Below are positions 10,898 through 22,238 of a stretch of DNA of 64,000 nucleotides, piece by piece. The DNA is taken from assembly GCA_947650285.1 (NCBI GenBank), contig CANTFL010000980.1:1-64000 (forward strand), read 5' to 3'. The position numbers and the translations under genes are program-made. Numbering within the stretch: the stretch's first letter is position 1; every line of letters starts with the position of its first letter. The stretch comes from Hyaloperonospora brassicae. Lineage: Eukaryota > Oomycota > Peronosporomycetes > Peronosporales > Peronosporaceae. The notes beneath the pieces were generated by a model. That model ran no database searches and was not told where the DNA came from. It worked only from the letters and a program-made list of their open reading frames with translations.

Positions 10898-12119
10898 GTG
10901 TCTCTGGGAGGAAAAGCGTCATCCGGGCCGAATCGTTCCCAGGGCTTGGCTGACGAAATGGCCGACGACTGGGCGCGTATTATGGCTCATTATTTTGCCT
11001 GTCCCGACCATACCGCTGCGTTCCTTTCCCGAGCTACCCCTTCGAACCGGGTTGATGACTCTACTGTGACATCGGACAATTCTACCGACGATGTGAGTGC
11101 GGCTTTGAAGAGAATTAAACATGGTAAGGCCACTGTAACAGAATAAAATTAACAACACATTTTACCGCGATTACGCGGATACGCTCGGTCCCATTATCGC
11201 GATTTATTACAACAGATGGCTTACGTGCAGCGTGTTCCCGGCGTCGTTTGGTGAAGCGAATATTTCATTGTTTGAAGAAATTTACGGCCTCTGCCTTGCC
11301 GCTTGGTCATCACTCGATCGCTCTCATCAACAGTGACTACAAGTAATTTACCAAGATTCTTTCGTTTCGGGTGCGGCCATTGCTGTCGCTACTCGTCCTG
11401 TCGGCTCAAGTTGGTTTTGTTTCGAAGAGATCGATCCATACGGCTCTTGACATTTTCGCGGCCGTACGCAAAGCTGCAAACTTGGACAGAGGTATACGTG
11501 GAGCAATTCATCTGCTTCTAGATTTTTCAAAAGAGTACGACACATTGCAACGTCCAACTTTACTTTAGGCGCTGACGTGGCTTAGGGTGTCACCCCACTT
11601 CGTATTCGTCGTGGCAGCATTACACCGCAACACCACGTGCCTTTTTCTCGTCAATGGATGTTGATCGAGTCGATGTGCCGTAACCTGTGGAATCCGGCAA
11701 GGGTGTCCTCTTGCTTCACTTCTCTTTATTCTTGCCCTCGATAGTTTCTATCGGGTGCTTCAAGCGCGTGAGGACATTTGAGATGTACCTATCACATCTG
11801 GTGGGCGGACAACTGAGCTCAAAGTCTCGGGATATTCCGATGACGATGCTGTATACCTTCGCGATCGGTCTGCAATTTTGCCTGTTATCGCTATTCTCGA
11901 TGACTTCGCTCGCGTGTCAGGTCTTTGGACTAATCGGGATAAACCAATGGTCCTCGAGCTGGACTCGCGCGGATCAGCGCAGCCTGTAAGCACCTGTGGT
12001 CTCACTCTGCGGGTTACCGGCGAAGCTTGCCGGTATCTTGGTGTTCTGGTGGGACAACAGGTTGCGGTAGCCGATAACTGGAATATGTGCATCCGATCTT
12101 TCTGAAGACGACATAGCAC
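10898..12119 (+). pseudogene. LINE reverse transcriptase relic
   Basis: The reading at 10,898-11,146 is the RT upstream linker (WARIMAHYFACPDHTAAFL). The frame near 11,371-11,568 contains QVGFVSKRSIHTALDIFAAV, then LLLDFSKEYDTLQRP, which is the LINE RT block with the first catalytic Asp (family LDFSKAYD). Further out, in other frames, is CGIRQGCPLA-like sequence (about 11,690). The conserved YADD box is not readable in any intact frame. Many stops interrupt the region, so it is inactive. Confidence 0.78.
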
Positions 12120-12161
12120 GGGAGAAGACGCACACGGTGGAACAACGGGATCAGCTCGCCA

Positions 12162-13600
12162 GTGCTATTGATGTCCCCAAAATTACGTTATTCAGCACGG
12201 CACTGTTGGCCTCCTCCCGCTGTGGTTACCAGGCTGCACAGCTTGATTATTGACTTTGTCTGGGATGTCCGTGATGGAAAGCGGTCCCGACCGTGGATCC
12301 CTTCCGAGATAGCTTCTTTACCAATTCCTCAGGGGGGTCTAGCGGTGCCTTGTATTCGGATGGGATTGATGACTATGGCAGATACATCAATTGGACATTG
12401 AACAAGTACTCTTTCTTCGGGGGAATTACTAATTATTGATTACCTGTGGGGGTCGATCGGGTCAGTTCCGGCTTACATCCCGCCTTATTGTGATATAGAG
12501 CGACTCTATGGCAAACCGGGTCCGAAATTGTTGGATTTTCTGCGGCTCGGCACGCTCGCCAAGGCGCGGTCAGGGAAGTCTGCAGACGTGTCGTCTCTTT
12601 TACCTTTACAGCTACAGTAGCCTATAATGACGACGGTAGTGTCACTATTTATGTTCGGCGGGTGCTTGATGATCTACTGCGCGCCAGGATGCGTGCTGAA
12701 GTTGCGGTGTCGGGGCGATTTGATCACCGATGGTTTGTACACGACACGCTCAAGGATACGGCGTGGCTGCGAGATCGACGGGCTACGGCTTACACATTAA
12801 ACGGAGCCGCCTTTGCCTTGGGTTTGACTTACCTAGGCGAGGCAATGTCTTGGAAGACTTTGCAGACTGTAATTGTCTTGTTCTCTCCCACGCGTGACAT
12901 GGCGACCCAGTCAATGGCGAAGAGACGGCATTCCGCGTCTTTCTGTCTCGCACTTCTTTACAATTTCCCGTCTTTGATCTATCGGGCGCTAGAGTCTGGG
13001 TCCCTAATTTTGTACTCAACGAAGGTGCACCAATTCCATGACTGGCTTCTCGCTCGTGAAGGTACATCTCTCCTGCATTTCGATACGGGTATGAAATGTG
13101 GGTTGCAACCCGTCTCGTTAATGACGGCGTGCGATATCGCCGCGTACTCATCCAGTGGGACTCCTGTCCACTTTAGCGCGCATCCGATGCTCACGCGGGT
13201 TGTCCACCTGTGGGCCGGTCGTCGACGGTGGCAGCCACATCGAAAGAATTTTAAACATCTTATCTACCGGCGGCGCTTTATTGAATGGACTAGACTTTTC
13301 AAGGGACGGGTTGCACAGGCGGACTTTCACGTGATATCGGAAGGTTCAACATTGATCACGTGGAGAAACATTCGACGAATTCGTGCGTCCTTTCCGACCA
13401 ACGCTCAGACGATATTTCGGCTAAAGAGTAACGGGTTCCCGCTCTGGAATTAGGCGAAGAAAGATCTGTCGTGCCCCGTCCCTGAGTGTGTGGATGCTGG
13501 TCCAGCTCTGGCAAGACGTATCTTTTGGACATGCCCTAGCGCGCGTCGACACTGGAAATACCTCCTTGATCGGTGGCGATGGCTTGGTACTTTCAGGGAG
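12162..13600 (+). pseudogene. LINE ORF2 region between RT and RNase H
   Basis: The frame at 12,162-12,401 reads FVWDVRDGKRSRPWIP and IPQGGLAVP, a block that in LINE ORF2 proteins follows the RT thumb. A long open frame (12,662-13,453) continues it, and at 13,457-13,560 a different position reads CPVPECVDAG..RRIFWTCPSARRHW, resembling the zf-RVT Cys/His motif. One in-frame stop at about 13,451 separates the two. The same sequence recurs, more decayed, at 49,315-50,070. Confidence 0.7.
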
Positions 13601-13748
13601 GATAACTTGCATGTCTGGGTGTTTGAACTGGACCTCCCGCGGATTCCGCCCAACGCCTGGGTTGCTGTCAAGCAAGCAATGAGCACAGGGGCAGATTTAT
13701 TAAAAGCTCAAGCTGCGGTCTTCCCAGCGGCTCGAGAGATGTGGCGTT

Positions 13749-14630
13749 TTGTCGTATCAACGACACTTCATGCATTATGGGTCGAGCGCCTCCGCCGCAT
13801 GGAAGGCCCGTCTCTATCACAGAATGTTCACACAGCTAGGGCCAAAACTATCTTTCGCCGATCAATTCAAAGGTTTCGTGGATCAACCAATCAGCCCGAC
13901 ATGGGGGGACGGGCAACTGTTTGCGCAGGTACGGTCTGCCTTGGCTTATACCCTCCTCTGCTACGACGAACCTCCTTTGCTGCACGTACGCCCTATCGAA
14001 CGGTGCCCAGAAGTGCTCTACCTCCTCTTTTTCGATGGAGGATCCCGCGGAAATCCAGGTCCAGGTGGAGCTGGATATGTTATTGTCCGACTCCACGTTC
14101 CGACGCACGCCGCATGCGTTTTGTGGGTAGCGAGCGTGGCCTATGACGCTGCCGATACTACTAACCATATCGCTGAATACTGGGGGCTTGTCCACGGTCT
14201 TCGGCGAGCAAAGGCCAGCGACTACTCACCCCTGCATGTCATTGGGGACAGTGCCCTTGTGCTTGAGCAAATCCGAGCACGACATCCATCACGCAAGCAA
14301 CACTTGGTGCAGTTATTCACCGAAGCAAGCGCCATCGCTAACGATATTCATGTCTCCAGCTGGGGACATCATTATCGCACCGACAACAAAATGACGGATC
14401 GACTGGCAAATATCTCTATGGACACGGGAGCTTCGATTCAAGCGCATGCTTCTTCGAACCTTGTTCTAGTCCAGGAGGCCACGACCTTCCTTGATTCTGA
14501 TGTCAATTTTTGGTTGGGGACCTCTCAAGCCGAACAATACGTCATACAGGGCCCCGTACTGACACCGCCGCGACAGGAGTCTGCGCGCAGGCGTTCTGAT
14601 GTTCGAGACCTAGTGCTACCTAGTATATAA
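13749..14630 (+). pseudogene. LINE-encoded RNase H domain (C-terminal)
   Basis: This is the best preserved part of the element, with 293 codons open. The RNase H fold is marked by FDGGSRGNPGPGGAG (first catalytic Asp and Gly-rich strand), then NHIAEYWGLVHGL (catalytic Glu), then HVIGDSALVLEQI (second Asp) and NKMTDRLAN (family N..AD.LAN; the last catalytic Asp is present in TDRLAN). RNase H removes the RNA strand of the RNA:cDNA hybrid during retrotransposition. The frame opens without a real start of its own because it is the C-terminal end of the ORF2 polyprotein. The four active-site positions appear retained although the rest of the element is broken. Confidence 0.85.
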
Positions 14631-14716
14631 AGTAGCAGTTCCCCGGTAACCTTGTTGCCGGGTGACGGGATATAGTAGGTTGTAAGCTTACCTAAATATA
14701 CCTCACTTTCTCACTC

Positions 14717-14733
14717 ACTCCAATCATCATTCA
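14717..14733 (+). repeat. Right target-site duplication of the LINE
   Basis: An exact second copy of ACTCCAATCATCATTCA (17 bp). It follows a short TCACTC-type run at the 3' end of the element. Together with 10,603-10,619 it delimits the insertion. Confidence 0.75.
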
Positions 14734-17375
14734 TAATTTTCGTTTAGCCACAATTCGACAGCTCTACTTTCACCGGTCCGCCGACCTTTGCTTGGTGCTT
14801 GCTGGACAAGGGGCTTTCTGGGATCAGTTCTCATACGCACAAGTGGGCGCAGGTGCTCTGGTTCTCTCGAACCTGACAGCTGGTTCGAAGCTGTCAGGGT
14901 AGTGAGATTTACAGGGCGGGAATATGGAAGTGTCGATACGTTCCTAGTAGATCGACAAACTTTTGTACGCAAAGGCGTTGAATCTACTAAATACCTTGTT
15001 TGGTTGACTATCACAAGTGGCAGCAGCTCCACGATTGCAGAAGCTCAGGTCTTCTGTTGATCTTGGCGAAGGTCATCGTTGTGACAGAATAGACAGAAGC
15101 AGATATGACTGCTGATTGGATCTTGCGACATGACCGCAGCATGAATATGTAAAAGGCCGAGACTGGATACGAGTTGAGCTGGACAGTGTCTTGATAAGCT
15201 CTTCGGACTGTGAGACTCGAATATGCAGAGTACAGATGAAGGGTACTCTTGATGGACGGGTTCGTAAGCTCGACGCCCCAATTCGTAACGAGCAGTTGTT
15301 CGTGTTATGCAGAAGAAAGCTCAGCGGTTCATGTTGCATATCAGTGCGTGTGCCGTATAACTGGTATGTAAACCATGGCATCTTGTATTCTAATCGAATG
15401 GAAGGTCTTCATCTCGGTCGTCATACACGTACTACACACTTGCAAACATGTGCGTGTGATCAGCGTTTCGCACTGGTTTGTCGCAGTTCATCTGGAAAAA
15501 ACTCAACAGCAACTCAAATACGCACCGATGTCTGAGACGAATGCAAAAGCTGGATAGCCTTCGACACCTGACACAACGTTTCGTTGTCAAGACAGTACTA
15601 GCGTGTGTCAAGGTGTAGCTCGTCAGGAGGCAAACTGTTTCCTCATCTCTCACTTACATACGCAAGTCCGAATCAACACCCTTGATTGTGGATCGTATGC
15701 TTTGCATCAGCGCAACAGCTGAGCATGGACGGCATGCTCCTGTCTTTCGAGCACCCAAACAAAGTTCAATCTGCTTGACGTTGACGAAGAAGAGCATCAG
15801 TTGTACATACATATCCCGGTTATCTTCCTCATCGACTCGACGAGTTGACAGGACGACTCATAGAACGAGTTGCATAGTATGTCTGGATGTATACTCATTG
15901 CACAACTATCTTGTCTCATCTGCTGGGGCCGCAAGTACAGCTCCATCCCCTCGCGTTGGCAAAGCAGACTTTCCGAGCACCAGCAAGTATGGCCGATACG
16001 ACAGAAGGAAGAAGCACACTTTGCGGGGTACAGACTCCTACGAAGCGACAGCTTACAAAGCCACTGCATGCGCTTGATACAGAAGAGCATCTGTCGCTCG
16101 ATCGCGTGGACATACATGTCACTCCGCTACCAGTTTGTTCAGTCACCATTCACACCACTGAACACGTTCACCTCGTTACCTCAGTCTAGTATGAATGCGT
16201 GATCATGTCGGTACAGCACTGCTTCGCAAGTAGTCGAATGCACCATCTCTGCTGGTTGATCGGCATGTTGTTGATGGGGACCGCCAACGACGTTTCGGTG
16301 AGTGATACCATCCGGATAGAGTGAAACGCAGCCCTGGCTCGGTCTGTAACTTGACGACTGTCCGTATTGTCCGCTTGTCCGTGCTGCCGTCTTGCTATGA
16401 GGCCACGGACTTTGGCATGTGTGCACAAGGCGCCCATGGCGTACATCTTCATATACGCCAACATAACGCCACTATGTCCATATTGCAACAACGTCGGGCG
16501 ACACCACGTGCGGATGGACGTGAACGTTATTGTGATGGCTATTGTACGTCACGTTGGACCAGCAGGCAGAGGACAAAATCCAACTTGTCGTGGCACGGAA
16601 CGCTGCGTACGATGCCTTCGACAAAGGTTCCCATCGACTCGGTCTGGCTTATCGCACTCGTCCCGTGAGTCCCACCACGACGTCAGTAGTAGTTCATCGA
16701 GCGTATCGTTATCGACCAAGTCAATACTCGGCCAAACGTCTTCATTTATGCTAGAACCTCGTGTAGACTGTTTCCCTAGAACCAAAGTTTGCTTCGTGTA
16801 GACTGTTTGCTTCGTCAAGTACGACGACGACTCCACTCCAGCCAAAAAGCACGCAAAAAGTACACTTAAATAGGGACACCCGTGGCCATACTCCATTTTC
16901 GATTTGCTTTTCCTCAGTCACTCCTCGCGTTCTAAAATAGATACGCGGATAGAAACCAGCAACAAATACGGCGGCGATCCCGTTTCTATAACGGTATCAG
17001 TCGGTACATACTGCAGCATCGCCACGCCCTGCACCTCCGACCCAGTATAAGGTGTAGCCAACGGGAGCATGACACCCCATCGATGCAAAGTCGTACCACA
17101 AGTCACGTGTGACGAGACGGTATTTCGAACCCACGTCAACGTGTCCCGAACACACAGACGTCACGCGCAGTGGCGACCGTACAGATCGGCCACAACCGCA
17201 TGAGACTATTCGCGTGAAATGGCCACACGAACGAGATCGGGCGATATCTCAACCTCTGCAACGCCCTTCACGTCGTCGAGCGTCAGATTGGCGCACCAAC
17301 GACTGCAATATATCTGTCGTCGAGCGATCTATCACTCGAAAAAGAGTGTGGACCTCGAGCAGCTCCTTTCGCACA
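14734..17375. other. No recognisable gene, degraded sequence
   Basis: Open frames here are short and overlap on both strands (for example 15,682-16,077, 16,367-16,801 and 16,549-16,896). None has a domain I recognise, and codon choice looks random. A minus-strand reading at about 16,920-17,180 (VDVGSKYRLVTRDLWYDF) looks protein-like but is short and followed by stops. I treat the whole stretch as decayed DNA. Confidence 0.45.
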
Positions 17376-17379
17376 TTTC

Positions 17380-17432
17380 GTTCGTCGTCGTCGGCGTCGT
17401 CGTCGTCGTCGGCGTCGTCGGCATCCGCGTTG
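17380..17432 (+). repeat. TCG trinucleotide repeat
   Basis: An imperfect (TCG)n run, TCGTCGTCGGCGTCG in form. It lies about 800 bp upstream of the zinc-finger gene and outside any gene I trust. Confidence 0.8.
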
Positions 17433-18207
17433 CTGGTCGGCACGCCACGAGAGTGGTGGATCCAGGCCTAGCCCGCGTGGCGAGAGCGAGAGAGGAGAGC
17501 GCGCCTGTCTATGAGGAAGATCCGTTTCGGCGGGCGCACACGACAGCCGGGCAGCAGCGCCTGCTGCCGATGCAGACGAAGGCATCGTCGTCGCCGATTT
17601 GCTCGGGATGCGCGCCGCTTTCTCTCGGTGCCTGTAGGCGCGACAAGTGAATGCGCAAACCGTCCCGCCCCACGGACCATCCCATCCATCCGTTGGTCCA
17701 CAGTAGACGACCCGCCACGGCCGAGACAGAGAGACTGGCCGGTCTATGCCGACTCATCGACAGCGCAGGAGCGTCAGACGATGCGCAGCCTCTGACGCTC
17801 CTGTGCGATCCTCGCGACGACGAGGAGCTTCGGTGTTCGAACCGAACAGCCAGCGCGGCCGTCTCCTGTACACACTTCACCACCTGCTGCTGCTGCTGCT
17901 GTCTCACACGGCAAACGCGAGTGGACCCACAAAGCTGACAACCGGTTCCCCTTTGCCCCTTCTGCAGCTCCGTGCGCGCGACTTGACCGGCCGGCCGTCG
18001 GCTCGTTTCTCCGCTCGGACGCTCAACCTGCACACGGAAACGCACCCACTCGACCGGCTCAGGTCGACCGCAATCGCCGCCACGCGCCCCATCGCTCGCC
18101 GCGCTCCCGTCACTTGCGCTTTGGCCGTCATCTGCCACCCGCTGCACGCGTTGCCACAAGTGCGACGCCCTCACTTCGCGACGTCGACGACGACGAACCC
18201 ATTCAGT

Positions 18208-19215
18208 ATGCACACCCACTACCAGTCGATCGCCTGTCACCAGCCACCGGTCCCGCCACCGCCACAACACGACCGCACGTGGCTCTACTCGCTGCAGCCG
18301 CCCGCGCCACTGCCGTCGAGTCGCTATCTCCGCCCCTCGTCCCCTCCAGCTCTCGCGCTACTACCCGCCGTGTCCACTCTCGCAAGCGACAACAATCCAC
18401 TTGTCTTCAAACAACAGCCACCCGCCCAGCGCACCCGCAATCGACCGCTGCTACTTCCCCCTCCGCCCCCCGTTCCACGACAACTCCCATCCACAACAAC
18501 CACAACAACCGCAACAACCACAACAACCACATCATCCACAACAACCGCATCAACCACAACAACCGCATCACCATCAACAACAACAACAACCACAACAACC
18601 GCATCACTAACAACGTCACTAACCTCTTCGACAGCGGCCGTCGCGACGCACCGGAGCTGGTCGTTCCCTCGCGCGAGTGACAGCCCCTCCTCCTCGCCGC
18701 CCGCCGGCCCCAAGCGCTCGTGTTCCCCCAAGAAGTGCGCCTTCCCGCTCTGCCGCAACAGCGCCCGCAGTCGCGGCTTCTGCTACAGCCACGGGGGCGG
18801 CCGCCGCTGCGGCGTACACGGCTGCAACAACGGCGCCGTGAGTCGCGACCTGTGCAAGCGCCACGGCGGCGGCCGCCGCTGCCGCGTGGACGGCTGCAAG
18901 AGCAGCGCCGAGAGCGGCGGACTGTGCTACAGTCACGGCGGCGGACGGCGCTGCAGTCTCTCGTGGTGCTCGGCGCGCGCAAAGAAGGGCGGGCTCTGTG
19001 TCGTCCACTGGACAACAAGCGGCCGGACGGCTGCAGCGGACGCGGCGCTGACGGACACGAGCTCCGAGGGGTCGGACGTTGTCGAGACGCTGCTGGCGCT
19101 GGCGAAAGAGCCGCTGGAGGGCAAGACGGGCGCGGCCGTGTCGATGGCGGGTGCGTGGAGCGTGCAGGGCAGCAGCGCGCAGAGCGCGTACGCGATCACG
19201 TCGTTGCTGAACTGA
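18208..19215 (+). CDS. Zinc-finger protein with four CX4CX9CX2H repeats
   Basis: The 335-residue protein starts at the ATG at 18,208 (MHTHYQSIACHQPP). An upstream in-frame start at 17,746 would add 154 low-complexity residues and is less likely. The first 170 residues or so are Pro-, Ser- and Thr-rich and include a threonine tract encoded by ACA/ACC/ACN repeats (about 18,490-18,610). Residues of about 175-270 hold four tandem fingers, C-x4-C-x9-C-x2-H, spaced 25 residues apart and joined by GGGRRC linkers. This finger array is known from an oomycete-expanded family usually annotated as WRKY19-like zinc-finger proteins. It probably binds nucleic acid or protein in the nucleus, but the real function is unknown. 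The C-terminal 75 residues are acidic and Ala/Ser-rich. No intron is needed. Confidence 0.8.
   Translation: MHTHYQSIACHQPPVPPPPQHDRTWLYSLQPPAPLPSSRYLRPSSPPALALLPAVSTLASDNNPLVFKQQPPAQRTRNRPLLLPPPPPVPRQLPSTTTTTTATTTTTTSSTTTASTTTTASPSTTTTTTTTASLTTSLTSSTAAVATHRSWSFPRASDSPSSSPPAGPKRSCSPKKCAFPLCRNSARSRGFCYSHGGGRRCGVHGCNNGAVSRDLCKRHGGGRRCRVDGCKSSAESGGLCYSHGGGRRCSLSWCSARAKKGGLCVVHWTTSGRTAAADAALTDTSSEGSDVVETLLALAKEPLEGKTGAAVSMAGAWSVQGSSAQSAYAITSLLN
18483..18612 (+). repeat. ACA/ACN-rich low-complexity tract inside the zinc-finger gene
   Basis: Imperfect CAACAACCACAACAACCG units encode a run of Thr with Ala and Ser in the gene frame. The tract would be prone to length change by slippage. Confidence 0.85.
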
Positions 19216-19285
19216 ATGGAGGGAGAGAGAGAGAGGAGAGAGAAGATGGAGAGAAGAGAGAAGAGGAGGAGAGAGGAAGACACAC
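19216..19285 (+). repeat. GA-rich purine tract just after the zinc-finger stop
   Basis: About 70 bp of GAGAGAGAGGAGAGAGAAGA-type sequence begins right after the TGA and lies in the presumed 3' UTR. Confidence 0.8.
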
Positions 19286-19950
19286 GCATTGAGAGGTGTG
19301 GACGCAGTGCATCGGCTGCGTCCGAGTTGCTTCGGGGTCGGGGTCGAGATCACTTTTCGTGGTGTGGGAAGTGGTAAAGTGGACGCTGTTGGGTCGTCTC
19401 GATGGCGACCACGTTTGCATTGTGCGTCGACGAGCCTGACTTGCACGATGTGTCTGTGCAGCTGATGTGCTGTGTGCATATCGACCAGTGGGTCGAGGTG
19501 ATGTCGTCTACACGCATCGGTGGCGAGTGCCCCCTTCGGTGGCTGCAAAGCTTCGATCGTGACGATGCGTTGAAGTGGGGTCCAACAGTGGCGTGCGTAG
19601 CTGCTGGACTTCGACAGTCGCGGACACTATGGCTTTGTGCATGGCCTTTTTCATGTGTGATGGAAAGTTTGCTTGGATAAGCTTTGTTTGCTGTCATGGC
19701 AATTGACGGCCCGAAGGACGATGAGCACGAAGAATAGGGAGGTCCAAACTTGGAACGTGTCGCACAAGGATCACTATGTTTGGATCGTGGTGGCCCAGTA
19801 AGCTTTAGTACGGCACCATCAAGACGTGATGGGACGCCCGCTTGTCATGCCGAGATAAACGCAAGCACTGAAGCGTTGTGTCCGTGCAATGCATGGGTCT
19901 TGTTCGCGAGTGCGGAATGTTTGCTCGCCATCCTCTGGGCAGCTTCTGGC
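19286..19950. other. Intergenic, nothing recognised
   Basis: Downstream of the zinc-finger gene there are overlapping short frames on both strands, and none shows a known domain. Confidence 0.4.
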
Positions 19951-19959
19951 TTGGCACAA

Positions 19960-20200
19960 GTCTGTGCGCTGCGCGACCGGCCTTCCGCTTTGTTGTCCAC
20001 CGGACCACTGAGTCTATACGCAGGTGGGGCAAGACAAACCGCTGTTCGAGCATACACTGTATGGCGAGGAAGTACACTCATGCGCTGCATGGTCGCAGAC
20101 GCAAGTGCTGGTGAGACTACGCCCGTACGGACGTCGTCACAGGATCCACCTGAGACGCAGTTGTCACTGGCCGAAGGATACAGTATATGCACGTGCGATG
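19960..20200 (+). pseudogene. Possible relic of an RluA-family pseudouridine synthase
   Basis: Two pieces in different frames resemble the family. FRFVVHRTTES near 19,984-20,016 recalls the VHRLDRxTSG catalytic block but lacks its Leu-Asp. QVLVRLRPYGRRHRIHL followed by KDTVYA (about 20,100-20,195) recalls LVRVRPxTGRTHQIRLHL..GHPIxxDxxYA. Several indels would be needed to join them, and the catalytic Asp is not visible, so anything here is dead. The match is by memory of the motif only and could be chance. Confidence 0.25.
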
Positions 20201-20620
20201 GACCCAGGGGAAGGTCTCGTGTGAGCTGCGCGTAATGGATGCACAAAAGTTGCCCGGCCATCTTTCGCGTTCGTTGCGTACTCGTCGGAAAGCAGTTGGA
20301 GCGAGCGACATGTGTTGGCATCGGCTCTCGCAGCTGGTCAAGCTCGCCCAGCTCTGTCAGATGCACGACGCCTGCCGCTTTTCCGTGAGCAGCCAGTCGT
20401 CCACGCAGAATGCGATTGCGGATCGAGAATTCACAAGGAATGCAAGGGATCTGTTCAGCCCGTCATTGGCAGCAGTCGCTGTGGATGGCAGTCTTCGCAT
20501 GCGCTCGCGCTCGTTGGACTCGTGTCAAGTTGCAGATGCAGGAGCCTCACTCGATAGGGAATACGATATAACGTACCAGCGTTTGACGCAGTTCGGTGCA
20601 ATAACACTTCCGGGTTGATC

Positions 20621-22238
20621 CTTCCGATGTTGCGAACTCATCGTCGCTCCGCCACATGCGATAACTACAGACAATGACATTGTGTTTGTCCGTGTCTATG
20701 AGCATGGTCCAACTTCGATGATCTGTGGCTTCGACGACAGCTACACGACAAGTCAGCACTTTGAGATAATGTGGCGCCCTGTGCGCATCGCACTTGACGT
20801 CGACTGACCACGTTCGGGCAGGTCATCGTATCGCCGTTTTTGTCGATACTCACACCACGTAAGCCCATTCTTGCGACCAACGAGCATTACCACCACATAC
20901 AGTAGCGACAAAAGCTGCCCTGCTACTGTTATTAGACCTGACCACCATAGCGGATGGAATGCAAACGTCGTCACCATCAGGTAGTCGCAACAGTTCAGTA
21001 TCGTGTCATGAGGCACGAGCGCGCCAAAGTCGATCGTGTCGACTGAAGTCACACGATATTTGGCGTTGCGGCGATCAGGCGAAACATGCAGACAACCCCT
21101 CCAAGCAGCCCCTCTACTCCACGTTGTAGCGTTTCGATGTGGCTTATTAGCCGTTAGCGACGTGAAGAGAATCAGCCGACCCTCAGGATGGTGCCTGTGT
21201 GCAACTTTACTCGGATGACATGATCAATGGGACGCCTCTGGACTGAGAAGAAGTCGATGGTCACATCGGCGATGCATGGAGAACCCACCTGTTTGTGTTG
21301 ACGTGGACGTGACGGACGGAGGCATCTTGCAGATGCAATGTGCTTGGTATGGACGGGTAGTGTTTGTTTCTTACGCAAGACTTCGATCGTGAAGAATTCA
21401 GTTGAGTTACATGGTATCTGCAGCAAGCGAAGCAGCTGTACGTATGATGCGCATGCTTAGGATCTAATGAACGATAGAGATCTTGCCGCTAACATTCATG
21501 CACTATTGTCGTAACGAGGCAAGGGGCCTCGAGCGTTTGCAGTGGTGTGGGTGGCGACAGATCGGATTCTTGTACCTTCCCATCACTACACTTGGACACC
21601 ATGACAACTGTTGACAAGCAAGTTCCATTGCAACAATATACAGACCTTCTTCGACGCGATCCTCGCTGTGATTCTGCGTTGTCTCAGGGAGGTCGACTGC
21701 ATCGTGAATGCAGCATCGTCGGCTGCCGTTATGTCATGCCTACATGTTTCGCCATGTCACGAGGCGAAAAGCCTATCGGGTCAACTATGGCCTGTAAGAT
21801 TGTACCATTCCATCTTCTGGTAATCGAGCGATGTAAGCTTAGTATCCCAATATGTGTCTCCCCCTGCTGCTATAGCTGCGAATCACGCGTGCGTAACGTA
21901 ATCCTCGATCCTACTTGCATCCGCCGAATCGACGAGCTGTTGAAGCCGCGGCTATCATGACACGGTGACCTTTTGTCGTCTTCCGTGTGTGAGGATTGCT
22001 TCAAGACCATCACAATGCGTTTGCAGATCGAGTGCGTGGCATTTGACTGTGGTTTGCGTGGAAGGCTTCCTCAAGTTGCTTATTCGCCCACGTCGAGCCC
22101 TAAAGCCATAAGAGACGTACCTTTCATCGTTAAGCTGTCCAAGACCAACGCAAACAAACGATTGATAGCCTGACATACAGGTGACGGTACCGACTTGACT
22201 GAAAACATGAACTCATACTTCGCTTCTGACGACGGCAG
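20621..22238. other. Intergenic, no gene supported
   Basis: A minus-strand open frame at 20,753-21,052 has a hydrophobic stretch (ITVAGQLLSLLYVVVMLVG) that could be a membrane helix of a lost gene. A plus frame at 21,547-21,960 shows no domain. Nothing here is convincing. Confidence 0.4.

Larger units (their letters stand above)
10620..14716 (+). mobile_element. Degenerate LINE (non-LTR retrotransposon) with RNase H
   Basis: The 4.1-kb body encodes, in order, a linker before RT (about 10,898-11,146), reverse transcriptase (about 11,160-12,120), a post-RT region (12,160-13,450), a Cys/His motif (about 13,470-13,560) and an RNase H domain (about 14,025-14,420). Frameshifts and stops break it throughout. 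There is no endonuclease domain upstream, so it looks 5'-truncated, which is common for LINE insertions. The flanking 17-bp duplication fixes both ends. Two rearranged fragments of the same family lie at 49,120-51,130. Confidence 0.85.

Noticed and set aside
15682..16077. 131-codon plus-strand frame, with overlapping frames on the other strand
   Set aside because: No domain and no coding bias.
17509..18270. 253-codon minus-strand frame and several overlapping frames
   Set aside because: GC-rich, low-complexity region where all frames stay open by chance; composition is Arg/Gly/Ser nonsense.
18619..19548. 309-codon minus-strand frame
   Set aside because: Antisense shadow of the zinc-finger gene, with an Ala/Arg-rich translation.
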